Positions 44,651 to 57,476 of a DNA stretch of 64,000 nt are shown here, piece after piece. Position 1 is the stretch's first letter, and each line of letters starts with the position of its first letter. Where the stretch lies: contig JAIOJX010000032.1 in the NCBI GenBank assembly GCA_022376925.1, positions 176,873,479 through 176,937,478 on the forward strand, written 5' to 3'. The position numbers and the translations under genes are program-made. The notes below the pieces were generated by a model that was not told the origin of the DNA, searched no databases, and saw nothing but the letters and a program-made list of their open reading frames with translations. This DNA comes from Tragulus kanchil. Lineage: Eukaryota > Chordata > Mammalia > Artiodactyla > Tragulidae.

Positions 44651-47014
44651 TCAGTTTGACTTACTTTGGTTTCCTCACAAAACTCTTAAAAAACAAGTAC
44701 TTAAAAAAACAATGGTCTATATCCAGGCACAGTAGCTTTGGGTTTTCAGACATGAGTCTTGTGCCCCTATCTGTGCCCCTCCAGAAACTCAGCTGCTTTG
44801 CCAAAGCTGAACCCTATTGACATTTGCCATTGTGCTTCTCAACATGCTGAGGTCCTTCCAAAAAACCGTCCCCTCCAGGCCTTGAGAATTTGCTCTGATC
44901 CCTCTTAATGGGCAGGGTAATACTACTCTGCCAGTGGTAGTAAAGGCTGCTGAGTATCATCAGGAGTCAGACACTAGATTAGCATTGTAGACATAGGAAC
45001 AGAAATGGTGGATGTCAATGCAGGGATGGCCCTCAGGAAGCCAGTGGGAGGTAATCTTGATGAAAACAAACAAATAAAAATAAAAACCACAGATTTAGAG
45101 GCATCACACTCCCAGACTTCAGACTATACGTCAAAGCTTACAGTAATCAGAGTAGCATGGTACTGGCCAAAAAGCAAATAAGACATATAGATCAATGGAA
45201 TAAAATGGAGAGCCCAGAAACAAGCCCACCTACTTATGGTCAATTAATCTTCAGCAAAGGAGGCAAGAACATATGGTGGAGAAAAGACAGTTTCCTCAAT
45301 AAGCGATGCTGGGAAACTGGACAACTCTATGCTAAAAATGAGATTAGAACATTCCCTCATATCATGTGCAAAAATAAACTCAAAGTGGATTAAGATCTAC
45401 ATCTAAGACTTGAAACCATAAAACTCCTAGAAGAGAAAGTAGGCAGAACATTCTTTAGCATAAAACATAGCAATATTTTTGGGATCTGTCTGAAGGCAAA
45501 AGATAAAAAAGCAAAAATCATCAAAAGAGATATAATTAAACTTAAATTTTGTATACAGAAGAGGGAGCCATGAATAAAACTGAATGGGAGAAATCTACAG
45601 AATGGGAGAAAATATTTGCATATGATGTAACTGACAAGAGATTCATATCCAAAATATATATATCAATATCAAAAAATTAAATGACCCAATCAAAAAATGG
45701 GCTAGAACACATTTCCAAAGATGCACAGATGGCCAATAGGCACATGAAAAGATGCTCAATTTTGCTAATGACTAGAGAAATGAAAATCAAAACTACAATG
45801 AGGTACCACCTCAGACCGGTCAGAATGGTGATCAGTTTGACTTACTTTAGCTTCCTCACAACACTCTTACACCACAAGTACTTAAAAAAACAATGGTCTA
45901 TATCCAGGCACAGTAGCTTTGGGTTTTCAGACATGAGTCTTGTGCCCCTATCTGTGCCCCTCCAGAAACTCAGCTGCTTTGCCAAAGCTGAACCCTATTG
46001 ACATTTGCCATTGTGCTTCTCAACATGCTGAGGTCCTTCCAAAAAACCGTCCCCTCCAGGCCTTGAGAATTTGCTCTGATCCCTCTTAATGGGCAGGGTA
46101 ATACTACTCTGCCAGTGGTAGTAAAGGCTGCTGAGTATCATCAGGAGTCAGACACTAGATTAGCATTGTAGACATAGGAACAGAAATGGTGGATGTCAAT
46201 GCAGGGATGGCCCTCAGGAAGCCAGTGGGAGGTAATCTTGATGAAAACAAACAAATAAAAATAAAAACCACAGATTTAGAGGCATCACACTCCCAGACTT
46301 CAGACTATACGTCAAAGCTTACAGTAATCAGAGTAGCATGGTACTGGCCAAAAGGCAAATAAGACATATAGATCAATGGAATAAAATGGAGAGCCCAGAA
46401 ACAAGCCCACCTACTTATGGTCAATTAATCTTCAGCAAAGGAGGCAAGAACATATGGTGGAGAAAAGACAGTTTCCTCAATAAGCGATGCTGGGAAACTG
46501 GACAACTCTATGCTAAAAATGAGATTAGAACATTCCCTCATATCATGTGCAAAAATAAACTCAAAGTGGATTAAGATCTACATCTAAGACTTGAAACCAT
46601 AAAACTCCTAGAAGAGAAAGTAGGCAGAACATTCTTTAGCATAAAACATAGCAATATTTTTGGGATCTGTCTGAAGGCAAAAGATAAAAAAGCAAAAATC
46701 ATCAAAAGAGATATAATTAAACTTAAATTTTGTATACAGAAGAGGGAGCCATGAATAAAACTGAATGGGAGAAATCTACAGAATGGGAGAAAATATTTGC
46801 ATATGATGTAACTGACAAGAGATTCATATCCAAAATATATATATCAATATCAAAAAATTAAATGACCCAATCAAAAAATGGGCTAGAACACATTTCCAAA
46901 GATGCACAGATGGCCAATAGGCACATGAAAAGATGCTCAATTTTGCTAATGACTAGAGAAATGAAAATCAAAACTACAATGAGGTACCACCTCAGACCGG
47001 TCAGAATGGTGATC
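44651..47014. repeat. Tandem duplication 15 (period 1181)
   Basis: Copy 1 is 44651-45833 and copy 2 is 45832-47014; they share TC at the seam. Copy 2 has extra substitutions only in its first 40 bases (45849-45875, for example A to C in a run) and one at about 46353. The left 430 bases are not recognised; the rest is L1. Confidence 0.97.
45085..45833 (+). mobile_element. L1 ORF2 C-terminus and 3' region, copy 1
   Basis: The plus frame at 45157-45393 keeps L1 ORF2 C-terminal features (HIDQWN, TYGQLIF, KGGKNIWW, KLKVD in order) before a stop. It is followed by the usual downstream sequence, including 'aatgacccaatcaaaaaatg' and 'ggtaccacctcagaccggtc'. Cut at 45833 by the duplication seam. Lacks the endonuclease and reverse transcriptase core. 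Confidence 0.8.
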
Positions 47015-47317
47015 GTTATATGAATTTAAAAACAAATCTACAAATAAATGCTGGAGAGGTTGTGGAGAAAAAGGAACCCTGTATCATAGTGGAGGAAATA
47101 CAGATGTGTACAGATGCTATGGAAAAGAGCACGGTGGTTCCTCAAAGAACTGAAAATAGAACTACCATATGACCCAGCAATTCAAAAACTACATATACAT
47201 ACGGAAAAAGATTCATAAAGGTGTGTGCACCCCACTGTTCCTAGCAACATTATTTACAATAGCAAAGATCCAGACACAGCTTAAGTATCCCTCAACAGAG
47301 GAATGAGTAATGAGGTG

Positions 47318-47404
47318 GTATATATACGTGTGTGTGTATATACATATACATATACATATGCATATGCATATACACATGCATACACATATGTGTGTGTGTG
47401 TGTG
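47318..47404. repeat. Compound (TA)(TG)(CATA) microsatellite
   Basis: Alternating purine-pyrimidine tract of TATA, ACATAT, GCATAT and (TG)n units, lying against the left edge of the Bov-tA. Confidence 0.93.
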
Positions 47405-47606
47405 CATGCTCAGTCATGTCAGATTCTTTGTGACCCCATGGATGATAAAGTCCACCAGGCTCCTCTGTCCAAAGCATTTTCCAGGCAAGAATACTGAAGT
47501 GAGTTGCTATTTCCTACTCCAGGGGATCTTCTCAACCTACAGATCAAACCAGGATCTCATGCATCTCCTGCCTTGACTACTTGATTACTGCTGCCTGGGA
47601 AGCCCC
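47405..47606 (-). mobile_element. Bov-tA SINE inside the L1
   Basis: 'tcagattctttgtgacccca', 'ccaccaggctcctctgtcca', 'ttttccaggcaagaatactg', 'ctccaggggatcttctcaac', and an end at 'ctgcctgggaagcccc'. Minus-strand element; L1 sequence resumes right after it. Confidence 0.87.
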
Positions 47607-48095
47607 AGTATGAAATGAAGCCCAATGGAAGAGTGTTCAGCTCTAACGAGGAACAATATATTGCCATTTTCAGCAACATGGATAGACCTAGAGAGCATTG
47701 TGTTTAGTGGAAATAAGTCAGACATTGCTCACTGTATGATATTACTCACAGGTGGAATCTAAAAAATAAAATGAATGCATTTAACAAAGCAGAAACAGAG
47801 TTGCAGGTACAGAAAACAAACTAGTGATTACCAGTGGAGAGAGGGAAGGAGAAAGGGGCAAGAAAGGCATAATTGGCTAAGAAATACAAGCTGCTATGTA
47901 GAAAATGGATACTCAACAAAGATACACTGTATAGCACAAAGAATACACATTCTTCGTGCTAATACACAAGCATTATCTTGTAAGAACTTTTAATGAAGTA
48001 TAATCTGTAAAACTACTGAATTATTATACTGTATACCTGAAGTTAATACTATAAAACAGCTAGAGTTCAATAAATAAATATGTTTTAATGAATAA

Positions 48096-49724
48096 ATTAA
48101 GTGAAATTGTACAATTAAATAAAAACCAGTAGAGCGGCTGTTTTTCATTTTTCGTTAAAAAAATAAAAGATGAAAGACATTTGGGGATGGCTCACCAATA
48201 GGATAATACAGGCTTCATCTGTCCTCTGTTTCGTCTATTTCACCAAACATGTCTCCTGTCTGGTAATCACACAAAACTGTTGGGGAGCCTACTATTAAAT
48301 GGCAACAGCTGTCAAAAGACCTATAGTTTGACCCTGGGGCTGCCTTAAGAGGTCATGCCCACTTCCTGAACCCATTTCCTCATCTGCAAAATGGCCTGAA
48401 TTACTCTCGTCCCCTATAAATGAGACGTCTGGGAGCTGGTAAGCTGATTTTCTAAACACTTCTTAAACCTTAAGTCCAGCACAAATGCACGGTGTCACTT
48501 ATCTGTCACAAAATCTTATTAAATGGCATCTTGCTTTGTTTGGTTTAGTTGTTCAGGAATGAATACTTATCCTGATTTTGCATTCTGAGAGCTCTCAGGA
48601 ATTTTAAATCTAATTTGATTCCTCTGATTCTGGCTTTCCCTTGACTTCCTATTTCAAGAGTGAAACTAAAGGAAGATCTATTTCTCTTTGGTTTCAGGTT
48701 CTAACAGTGTTTTTTTTTTTTTTTTTTTTTGCATTCTGATTGCAAGCGCAGCCTAACAAAGCCATATTTAAACGCAGGGAAATGTCACTTACATGTTAAA
48801 AAGCTCACAGAAGCAAGTCTGTCTCTGCTGAATCTTTGAAGATGCTGCTTAATAAAAACAAGAGATCTTTCTGATGCTGTCCAACAGAACCTCCGGTAGA
48901 TTTGTTCTGTGCATATTTTTGATGATAGAGATAAAAAGAAGGGAAAAGGCAGGGTGCATCACAACAATCATTTTTCATTACAGTCAGATATCCTCAAGCT
49001 TTACTCCAATGGAGTCAACCGGAAAAGATTGGGTATTAATTATGAAGGTACACTTCAATTTATCAGCAAAGGATATCAAACAGGCCAAACACCACAGCCT
49101 CTCATATAATTCATCTCTTCCTTATAGGGAGCCATAGAGCAATGATTTGCAAATTGCCTCCTCTGCAAAAGAAGGGAGAAAAACATACACATACAACACA
49201 CAATTAAAAGCAGATAAGTATCAGGCGATGTGTCACATTTTCAGCAGAAAGCCAAAAGTGGAGGTCTTAATCTCCGGGGTTGATTTTCTGAGAGTACTCA
49301 CTGATTCTTCCCTTGATGTGACTACTTAACTCCTATTAAAATTAATAGGGGTCAGGCTTGATCATCAAGGGAGAAAGGGCCTCCTGGCGCGTATAGGCTT
49401 CAAGTAATAAGGATTTGGTGATTACTATATTATTTGACCGTTCATTTTCAGATTATCTTGTAAGTGTGTGCTCTTTGTGATCTCTGGTCCAATTATAAAG
49501 AATAACATGTCATGTAGGACCTATTTTTTAAAGCAGCTTTTTCCTCTTAAGAATATCATTTAGGAGGGCATATTGACAGGATCTTAATGCAGATGACTCG
49601 AAACCACCCCCTCCACACACACACAGCCCAGCACCACCAAATAAATCATGCTATCCTCTGACCCAAAGGTTTGGAAAGCATCAACTCATAAAGAAATCAA
49701 ACTCCAATATGTCTTTGGAAATGG
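48096..49724. other. Non-coding, repeat-poor, with T21 run
   Basis: Unique sequence present once. The T-run is at 48710-48730. The region just after it (about 48731-49140) is repeat-free and not strikingly AT-rich; its open frames (87 codons at 48874, 66 at 48909) overlap each other in different frames and are not called. Confidence 0.45.
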
Positions 49725-49922
49725 AAAGTGAAAAGTGTTATTCACTCAGTCGTGTCCATCTCTTTGCAAACCAATGGACTGTTGCCCGCCAGGATCCTCT
49801 GTCTGTGGAATTCTCCAGTCAAGAATACTGGATTGGGTTGCCATTCCCTTCCCCAGGGGATCTTCCCAAGTCAGGGATCAAACCTAGTTCTTCTACATTG
49901 TGAGCAGTTTCTTTACCATCTG
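49725..49922 (-). mobile_element. Bov-tA SINE
   Basis: 'ttcactcagtcgtgtccatc', 'gttgcccgccaggatcctct', 'caagaatactggattgggtt', 'ccccaggggatcttcccaag', ending 'cagtttctttaccatctg'. Minus strand. Confidence 0.88.
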
Positions 49923-50007
49923 TAAGTCTGTCTGAAAAAGTGGCATGAACGTGTTGATAAATGATAAACGTGAAAAACCCAAGATAGTGATAGTTCCTCT
50001 ACATCTT

Positions 50008-50310
50008 TTTTTGGGGGGGAGGGGCGGGTTGGAGATGGAGGGGGGCAGGCGGGCCATTTCTAATGGTCTTTCATTTACTCAGCTTCATCCATCTCTATTC
50101 CTTGGCCCGCGTGGGTCTCCCATCGCAGTGGCCTCTGTTGTCACAGAGCACAGGCTTTGGGTGCATATGCTCCAGAGCTCCAGCTCGGTAATTGGACACA
50201 TCGTTCCAGCCGCTCCACAGCACGTGGAATCTTCCCAGGCCAGGGATCGAACCAGCACCCCTTGCACTGCAAGGTGGTGTCCTTACCCACTGGACCACCA
50301 GGGAAGCCCT
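50008..50310 (-). mobile_element. CHR-like SINE with TSD
   Basis: Reverse-complement CHR: body 'cctctgttgtcacagagcac', 'atgctccagagctccagctc', then 'gccagggatcgaaccagcac' (box B) and the head 'tggaccaccagggaagccct'. Flanks CCTCTACATCTT (49996-50007) and CTTCTACATCTT (50312-50323) form a near-perfect target-site duplication. G-rich remnants lie at the 3' end (50012-50060). Confidence 0.85.
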
Positions 50311-50929
50311 CCTTCTACATCTTTGAGACACAGTTTACTCTTCTGTTAAATGGATGTAGTAAAATTTCTAACCTCAAGGTCATTTGAAAGAAGTCCACAT
50401 TTGTAAAAGTGCTTGGAACAAATTGCCATGACATATAATAATAATAATAATAAAAACCCAAGGTCACAGACTCTGATCTGCGTAGTGAGGAGGTTCAGGA
50501 TAAACAAAAGTCAGAATCCATCTGCAGCTTTTTAAGTATATCGAACTTGGAATTTCATACTTTAAGGAAATCAGAAAAACAACGATAAGCATAATAACAT
50601 CAACAACATCATGTTGTAGTAGAGAGGACATTTTTAAAGGCACAGGGACAGATAGGGCATTTCTTTGAAACTGAGAAAGTTACCACCATGAAGTACTACT
50701 GCACCTGACTGATTTATCTCCTTTGCTGTAGACTGGTGAAAATGACCTTACAAATTATTTGTAGATTCCAGGTAGGCATCCATGAGCCTCTGATATACCA
50801 TCACGGCTGCTCAGTGCCATGGATAGGTTCATCAGTTCGCAGGGACATTAACAATTAAGCCAGCAGGAGCGGCTGAACCTTTATTTTCTCATCAAAATGT
50901 TGTTCTGTGACATAAGAATGAAAGAAAAA
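50311..50929. other. Non-coding, with short (AAT)n
   Basis: An ATA trinucleotide run lies at about 50438-50455. From 50547 the sequence belongs to duplication 16. No repeat family recognised. Confidence 0.45.
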
Positions 50930-52774
50930 AGTTTGTAAAACATATGTCTGATAAGGAGTTAATAGCTAAAATATAAAGGGAACTAAATAGCAGAAATCAT
51001 CATCATCATCATTGCCACCATCATCTGATTTAAAAAATGGGTAGAGGACTTGAACAGACACTTCTCCAAAGATGACATGCAATGGCCTATAGGGACACGA
51101 GAAGGTGCATGACCTCACCAGTTATCAAGGGAATGCCAGTCAAACCCATGATGAGAGACTCCCTTGAAGCTCGTAGAATGACTATTATCAAAGAAGACAT
51201 AAAAACTGGTAAGGATATGGAGGAAAGGGATCCCTTGTGCCCTCTAGGTGAGAATGTAAATTTGTGCAGCCATTATGAGAAACAGCATGGAGATTCCCCA
51301 AAACATTAAAAACAGAACTACCATAGGATCCAGCAATTCCATTTATGAGTATGTATTCAAAGTAAATGAAATGCATTTCTTGTGTTCATGGCAGGACTAT
51401 CAACATTTGCTAAGCCACGCATATCACCCCAAATGGCCACTGATTGATTGGATAAAGAAAATGTTGTGCAGACATACATCAGCTAGAGAAAGCAAATATG
51501 GCATAATCTCACTTATATGAAAGATCTGAAAACCTCAGACTCATAGGAATGGAAAGTAGAATGGTGATTGCCAGGGGCTGAAAGGTGGGGGAAATGGGTA
51601 CAAATTTTCAGTTAAAAATAAACCAGTTCCAAGGACCTAAAGTAAACAGCAGTTCCTAATGCATCAGACATACTATCATTGGAATTTCATACTTTAAGGA
51701 AATCAGAAAACAACGATAAGCATAATAACATCAACAACATCATGTTGTAGTAGAGGACATTTTTAAAGGCACAGGGACAGATAGGGCATTTCTTTGAAAC
51801 TGAGAAAGTTACCACCATGAAGTACTACTGCACCTGACTGATTTATCTCCTTTGCTGTAGACTGGTGAAAATGACCTTACAAATTATTTGTAGATTCCAG
51901 GTAGGCATCCATGAGCCTCTGATATACCATCACGGCTGCTCAGTGCCATGGATAGGTTCATCAGTTCGCAGGGACATTAACAATTAAGCCAGCAGGAGCG
52001 GCTGAACCTTTATTTTCTCATCAAAATGTTGTTCTGTGACATAAGAATGAAAGAAAAAAGTTTGTAAAACATATGTCTGATAAGGAGTTAATAGCTAAAA
52101 TATAAAGGGAACTAAATAGCAGAAATCATCATCATCATCATTGCCACCATCATCTGATTTAAAAAATGGGTAGAGGACTTGAACAGACACTTCTCCAAAG
52201 ATGACATGCAATGGCCTATAGGGACACGAGAAGGTGCATGACCTCACCAGTTATCAAGGGAATGCCAGTCAAACCCATGATGAGAGACTCCCTTGAAGCT
52301 CGTAGAATGACTATTATCAAAGAAGACATAAAAACTGGTAAGGATATGGAGGAAAGGGATCCCTTGTGCCCTCTAGGTGAGAATGTAAATTTGTGCAGCC
52401 ATTATGAGAAACAGCATGGAGTTTCCCCCAAAACATTAAAAACAGAACTACCATAGGATCCAGCAATTCCATTTATGAGTATGTATTCAAAGTAAATGAA
52501 ATGCATTTCTTGTGTTCATGGCAGGACTATCAACATTTGCTAAGCCACGCATATCACCCCAAATGGCCACTGATTGATTGGATAAAGAAAATGTTGTGCA
52601 GACATACATCAGCTAGAGAAAGCAAATATGGCATAATCTCACTTATATGAAAGATCTGAAAACCTCAGACTCATAGGAATGGAAAGTAGAATGGTGATTG
52701 CCAGGGGCTGAAAGGTGGGGGAAATGGGTACAAATTTTCAGTTAAAAATAAACCAGTTCCAAGGACCTAAAGTA
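50547..52774. repeat. Tandem duplication 16 (period 1130-1132)
   Basis: Copy 1 is 50547-51644 and copy 2 is 51679-52774, with a 34-base seam. Copy 2 loses one A and one GA near its start and gains a C in a C-run near 52430. All differences are in short homopolymers or dinucleotide repeats. Confidence 0.97.
50930..51644 (+). mobile_element. Old L1 3' region, copy 1
   Basis: Diverged L1: 'aaaaaatgggtagaggactt', 'cacttctccaaagatgacat', 'atggcctatagggacacgag', 'aaaacagaactaccatagga'. Includes a short (ATC)n at 50996-51014. Cut at 51644 by the seam. Confidence 0.75.
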
Positions 52775-53275
52775 CAGCATTATGACTATAGTTAACAGTA
52801 TTATACACTTGAATGTGGTTATGAGAGTAGAGTTTTAGAATTCTCACCATAAAAGCAACCAAATAGGGCTTCCTTGGCGATCCACTGGGTAAGAACACTG
52901 CTTTGCAGTGCAAGGGGTGCCACTTTGATCCCTGGCCTGGGAGGATCCCATGTGAGGCAAAGTGGCTGGACCCATGCGTCCAGTTACTGAGCCAGCGCTC
53001 TGGAGTGCGTGTGCCCAGAGCCGGCACTCTACAGCGACAGAGGCCACTGCTATAGGAGGCCCACACAGGCCAAACAAGGATGGAAATGGAAGACCAACAG
53101 AAGTGGTTAAAAAAAAAAAAAAACAAATGGTATAAATTATGTGATATTAGGAATTTGTTAATGAACTTTATCATGATTATCTATATATCAACTTACCATA
53201 TTCTACACCTTAAAGTTTCACAATGTTATGCCAATTGTATCTCTGTAAAGCTGGCAAAAATAATTATTGCAAAAC
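52062..53275 (+). mobile_element. Old L1 3' region, true continuous copy
   Basis: Repeats the 50930 fragment and runs on through 'atagttaacagtattataca' to the CHR SINE at 52866. It resumes after the SINE with 'tatatatcaacttaccatat' and 'ctacaccttaaagtttcaca', ending near 'ctggcaaaaata'. Non-coding. Confidence 0.75.
52866..53123 (+). mobile_element. CHR-like SINE inserted in L1
   Basis: Starts GGGCTTCCTTGGCGATCCAC, with 'tttgatccctggcctgggag', 'gccagcgctctggagtgcgt', 'cgacagaggccactgctata' and a poly(A) at 53109-53123. A weak target-site duplication (CAAATAG against CAAATGG) and L1 sequence on both sides support insertion here. Confidence 0.87.
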
Positions 53276-53419
53276 TTGTGAAACAATCAGATTCCCAGAT
53301 CCACTCCCCTGCAAAAATTCTATGCTATATATACCCTTAAACAAAGCTATTTATGTTTCTAAATTTTCTGTCACTATCTCTCTTCCTTCTCAATATACAC
53401 GTTAGACCCAGCTTATTTT

Positions 53420-53850
53420 TAAATCTTGAATTTTCCTTAATATTCTTTTATCTGCCTGAGTAATCAGTTTCAGAGATTTTGAACTTTCCCACTATAACTG
53501 AAAATTTCTATGTTTGTTATAGTTCTGCCCATTTTTCCTCTCTATTATTTTTAAATATACTGTTAGGTACATGTGGGTTCAGGATTGTTATACATTCCTA
53601 GAGAATGACTGTTGTTTGAAATATTATCTAATAAAATTATTTTCCCTAATGCTTTTTCCTCAGTCTGTTTTTTTTTTCTAATGTTGATATTGCTATTCCA
53701 GCTTTCCATTGCATTGTGCTTTATTGTTATTTTTTATCCTTTTACTCTCAATATTTCTGCATCACTATCTTTATGTATGTTGCTTTATAAACAGAAAATA
53801 TATGGAAGTTGTTTACTTGTTTGTTTAATCAGCTTTGCATTTTAAGATAA
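53420..53850 (-). mobile_element. L1 ORF2-like fragment, reverse
   Basis: 'ttcaggattgttatacattc', 'gttgatattgctattccagc' and 'ttttttatccttttactctc' are typical reverse-strand phrases of old L1 ORF2. Frames on this side are chance. Confidence 0.5.
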
Positions 53851-53875
53851 TGGTAGGCTACATGTGGGCTTTCCT

Positions 53876-54083
53876 GGTGTCTCGCAGTGAAGAATCTGCC
53901 TCAGTGGAGGAGCCACAGGAGACTCAGGTTCCATCCCTGGATCCGGAAGACCCTCTGGAGAAGGAAGTGGCAACCCTCTCCAGTATTCTTGCCTGGATAG
54001 TCTCATGGATAGAGTAGCCTGGCAGGCTACAATCCAAAGGCTCCCAAAGAGTGAGACATGACTGAAATGACTGAGCACGCGTG
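53876..54083 (+). mobile_element. Bov-tA SINE
   Basis: 'gggctttcctggtgtctcgc', 'tccatccctggatccggaag', 'ccagtattcttgcctggata', 'gagtgagacatgactgaaat'. Plus strand, both halves present. Confidence 0.87.
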
Positions 54084-54099
54084 TGAGTTTACCTGCAGC

Positions 54100-54436
54100 A
54101 GTAAGAGACAACTAAGCTAGATCCCATGGACCTTTCACACAATGTTAAGTTTGCAAAGCTACAGTCCAATGCCACAACTCAGATAAGGACATGGATTCAG
54201 TCAAGAGACAGAAGATTCCAGCCACCCCAAGGACTCCTGGCGCTAAGCTTTTATAGCCACTGTCCTGTCCTCACCACTCCCTCAGCCCCTTGCAACCACT
54301 GATTTGTTGTCCCTTTCTATAATTTTCTCATTTCAAGAAAGTTATATACATAGGATCATAGGGCATATAACCTTTCGGGATTCACTTTTTTTTTTCCCCT
54401 CTGAATAATGTTTTAAGAGATGCCTTCGGTTGTTAT
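54100..54436 (-). mobile_element. Probable old L1 3' UTR
   Basis: 'ttgcaaccactgatttgttg', 'ctataattttctcatttcaa', 'taggatcatagggcatataa' resemble the reverse complement of old L1 3' UTRs and lie next to clearer L1 sequence in the same orientation. Confidence 0.5.
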
Positions 54437-54796
54437 ATATACCAAAAGTTTTTTTTTTTTCTTTTGTCACTGAGAAGTATTACATGGTATATATGCACTA
54501 CGGTTTAACCATTTACTCATTGCAGGACATCTGGGTAGTTTCCAGTTTTTAACTACTATGAATAAAACTGCTATAGACAGTTGTGTACGAATTTTTATAT
54601 GAACATAAGTCTTCTTTTCTCTGGGATGAATTGCCCAGGCATCCAATTGCTGGGTCATATGGTAGTTGCATGTTTCGTTTTTAAGAAACTGTCAAACCGT
54701 TTGCCAGAGTGGCTGTACCATTTTACATTCCATCAGCAGTGGAAGAGGGATCCAGCTTCTCCACCTCCTCATCCTCATTTGGTATGGTCACTATCT

Positions 54797-55035
54797 TTTT
54801 CTTTACATTTTGTTTTATTCTATTTTAAATGTTCTATGAAATTATAGTTGATTTACAATATTGAGTTACTTTCAGTTGTATAGAAAGTGATTCATGTGGT
54901 TTTTTTCCTCTTCAGATTCCATGGCAATATAGGTTATTAAAAGATATTGAATGTAGCTTCTTGTGTTCTACAGTGGGACCTTGTTATCTAACAGGATGGA
55001 GAAATAAGTTAAGAGTTTAGGATTAACAGAGACAC
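54797..55035 (-). mobile_element. Younger L1 3' end nested in the older L1
   Basis: 'tgaaattatagttgatttac', 'aatattgagttactttcagt' and 'gggaccttgttatctaacag' match the younger ruminant-type L1 3' UTR. The older L1 breaks off near 'ggtatggtcactatc' and resumes at 'ctagttgctctgataggcgt'. Confidence 0.65.
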
Positions 55036-55276
55036 CCTTTTATTCTAGTTGCTCTGATAGGCGTGTGGTGACATTTCATTTTGTTTTTAGTTTGTATTTC
55101 CCTGATGGTTAATGATTCTGATATATTCTGATGTGCTGATTTGCTGTGTGTGATCTTCTTTGATGAACTATGCTTTATGTCTTAGAAGTTGTCCACTTGG
55201 TGTGTTTGTTTATTTTGAATTTAGAGAGTTCTTTATATACTCCAGATAATAATACTCTTTCAGATATGTGACTTGC

Positions 55277-57476
55277 AAATATTTTCTCCTATCCTGTATC
55301 TTGTATTTTCATTCATTTAGCAATATCTTTGGCAGAAAATGCTTTTTTTCTAATTTTGATGAAGTCTTGCTTATCTCTTTTTTTACTTTCATATTTGGTC
55401 TTAAGTCTAAGAACTCTCTGCCTGGTCCTACATCCTACGGATTTTTTTTTGTTTATTTTTCTAAAGCTATTATGATTGCACATGCCAGTCCCTTAACCAT
55501 TTTAACTTAATTGTTATAAGGCATGAAAGTTAGATCAAGGGGGGTGTTGTTGTTGTTGTTTTGTTTACAGGTTTACACTTCATCTTGGCATGCCAATTTG
55601 CTCCACCACATTTGTTTAAAAGGCTATTCTTCCTCCAGTGAGCTGATTTTTCGCTGTTGTCAAGAATCTTTGGACATATTTGCTTGGGCCCATGTCTTAA
55701 TTCTCTACTCTGTTCCATTTAACTGTGTGTTTATTTCTCTATTTCTGTTGACCTATGTGCCAACACCACACCATCTTGATTACTATAGCTACAGGATAAG
55801 TCTTAAAATTGAGTAGAATGAGTACTCTCAATTTATTACTCTTCAAAAAAATTGTTTTAGTTATTATAGTCCCTTTGTTTTTCCATATACATTTCAGAAT
55901 AATCTTGTCTATATCTACCCAAAATGATCTTGCAGAGATTTTGATAGAAATTACATTATACTTACATATCAACATGTGGATAATTGACATTATTACTATG
56001 GTGAGTCTTCCAATCCATAAAAACAGTATGTCTTATTTAAATTCCCTTTTATTTATTTTTTTGGTGTTATACAGTTTTCAGCATACATGTCCTGTTCATG
56101 TTTTAACAGATTTACACCTAAGTATTTCATTTATCTGAGGGATTATAAATGGCATTATATTTTTAATTTTGTTGTCCATACATTCGTTTCTAGTATATAG
56201 CTGTAGGATTAATTTGCATGTCATATCCTATGACCTTGATGAACCCATTATTTCTAGAAATATTTTGCAGATTCCTTGGGATTTTCTACTGAAACTCTTT
56301 ACTTTTACTGTCTTTTTCCCTAATTCTTTTACTCTCAATAACTCCATGTTATTGTCTTTATATAACTCTTGAAAATATTTTCTCCTATCCTGTATCTTGT
56401 ATTTTCATTCATTTAGCAATATCTTTGGCAGAAAATGCTTTTTTTCTAATTTTGATGAAGTCTTGCTTATCTCTTTTTTTACTTTCATATTTGGTCTTAA
56501 GTCTAAGAACTCTCTGCCTGGTCCTACATCCTACGGATTTTTTTTTGTTTATTTTTCTAAAGCTATTATGATTGCACATGCCAGTCCCTTAACCATTTTA
56601 ACTTAATTGTTATAAGGCATGAAAGTTAGATCAAGGGGGGTGTTGTTGTTGTTGTTTTGTTTACAGGTTTACACTTCATCTTGGCATGCCAATTTGCTCC
56701 ACCACATTTGTTTAAAAGGCTATTCTTCCTCCAGTGAGCTGATTTTTCGCTGTTGTCAAGAATCTTTGGACATATTTGCTTGGGCCCATGTCTTAATTCT
56801 CTACTCTGTTCCATTTAACTGTGTGTTTATTTCTCTATTTCTGTTGACCTATGTGCCAACACCACACCATCTTGATTACTATAGCTACAGGATAAGTCTT
56901 AAAATTGAGTAGAATGAGTACTCTCAATTTATTACTCTTCAAAAAAATTGTTTTAGTTATTATAGTCCCTTTGTTTTTCCATATACATTTCAGAATAATC
57001 TTGTCTATATCTACCCAAAATGATCTTGCAGAGATTTTGATAGAAATTACATTATACTTACATATCAACATGTGGATAATTGACATTATTACTATGGTGA
57101 GTCTTCCAATCCATAAAAACAGTATGTCTTATTTAAATTCCCTTTTATTTATTTTTTTGGTGTTATACAGTTTTCAGCATACATGTCCTGTTCATGTTTT
57201 AACAGATTTACACCTAAGTATTTCATTTATCTGAGGGATTATAAATGGCATTATATTTTTAATTTTGTTGTCCATACATTCGTTTCTAGTATATAGCTGT
57301 AGGATTAATTTGCATGTCATATCCTATGACCTTGATGAACCCATTATTTCTAGAAATATTTTGCAGATTCCTTGGGATTTTCTACTGAAACTCTTTACTT
57401 TTACTGTCTTTTTCCCTAATTCTTTTACTCTCAATAACTCCATGTTATTGTCTTTATGCATAACTCTTGAAAATAT
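55277..57476. repeat. Tandem duplication 17 (period 1096)
   Basis: Copy 1 is 55277-56372 and copy 2 is 56373-57476, joined at a shared AAATATT. The only clear change is loss of GC near the end of copy 1 ('tatataac' against 'tatgcataac'). The seam coincides with the left arm of a perfect palindrome present in full only at 57466-57490. Confidence 0.96.

Larger units (their letters stand above)
46266..48095 (+). mobile_element. L1 ORF2 C-terminus to 3' end (true continuous copy)
   Basis: Repeats the ORF2 remnant (frame 46338-46574) and then continues past 47014 with 'aatgctggagaggttgtgga', 'accatatgacccagcaattc', 'aacatggatagacctagaga', 'cactgtatagcacaaagaat' and a final A/T-rich tail near 48090. 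Interrupted by an AT/GT microsatellite and a Bov-tA. Inactive. Confidence 0.82.

Noticed and set aside
45157..45393. Functional LINE-1 ORF2 gene
   Set aside because: Only the C-terminal remnant is present, without endonuclease or reverse transcriptase core, and the element is 5'-truncated and interrupted.
50012..50060. G-rich stretch as a possible G-quadruplex
   Set aside because: It is the low-complexity 3' end of a minus-strand CHR SINE; G-runs exist but nothing beyond composition supports a role.
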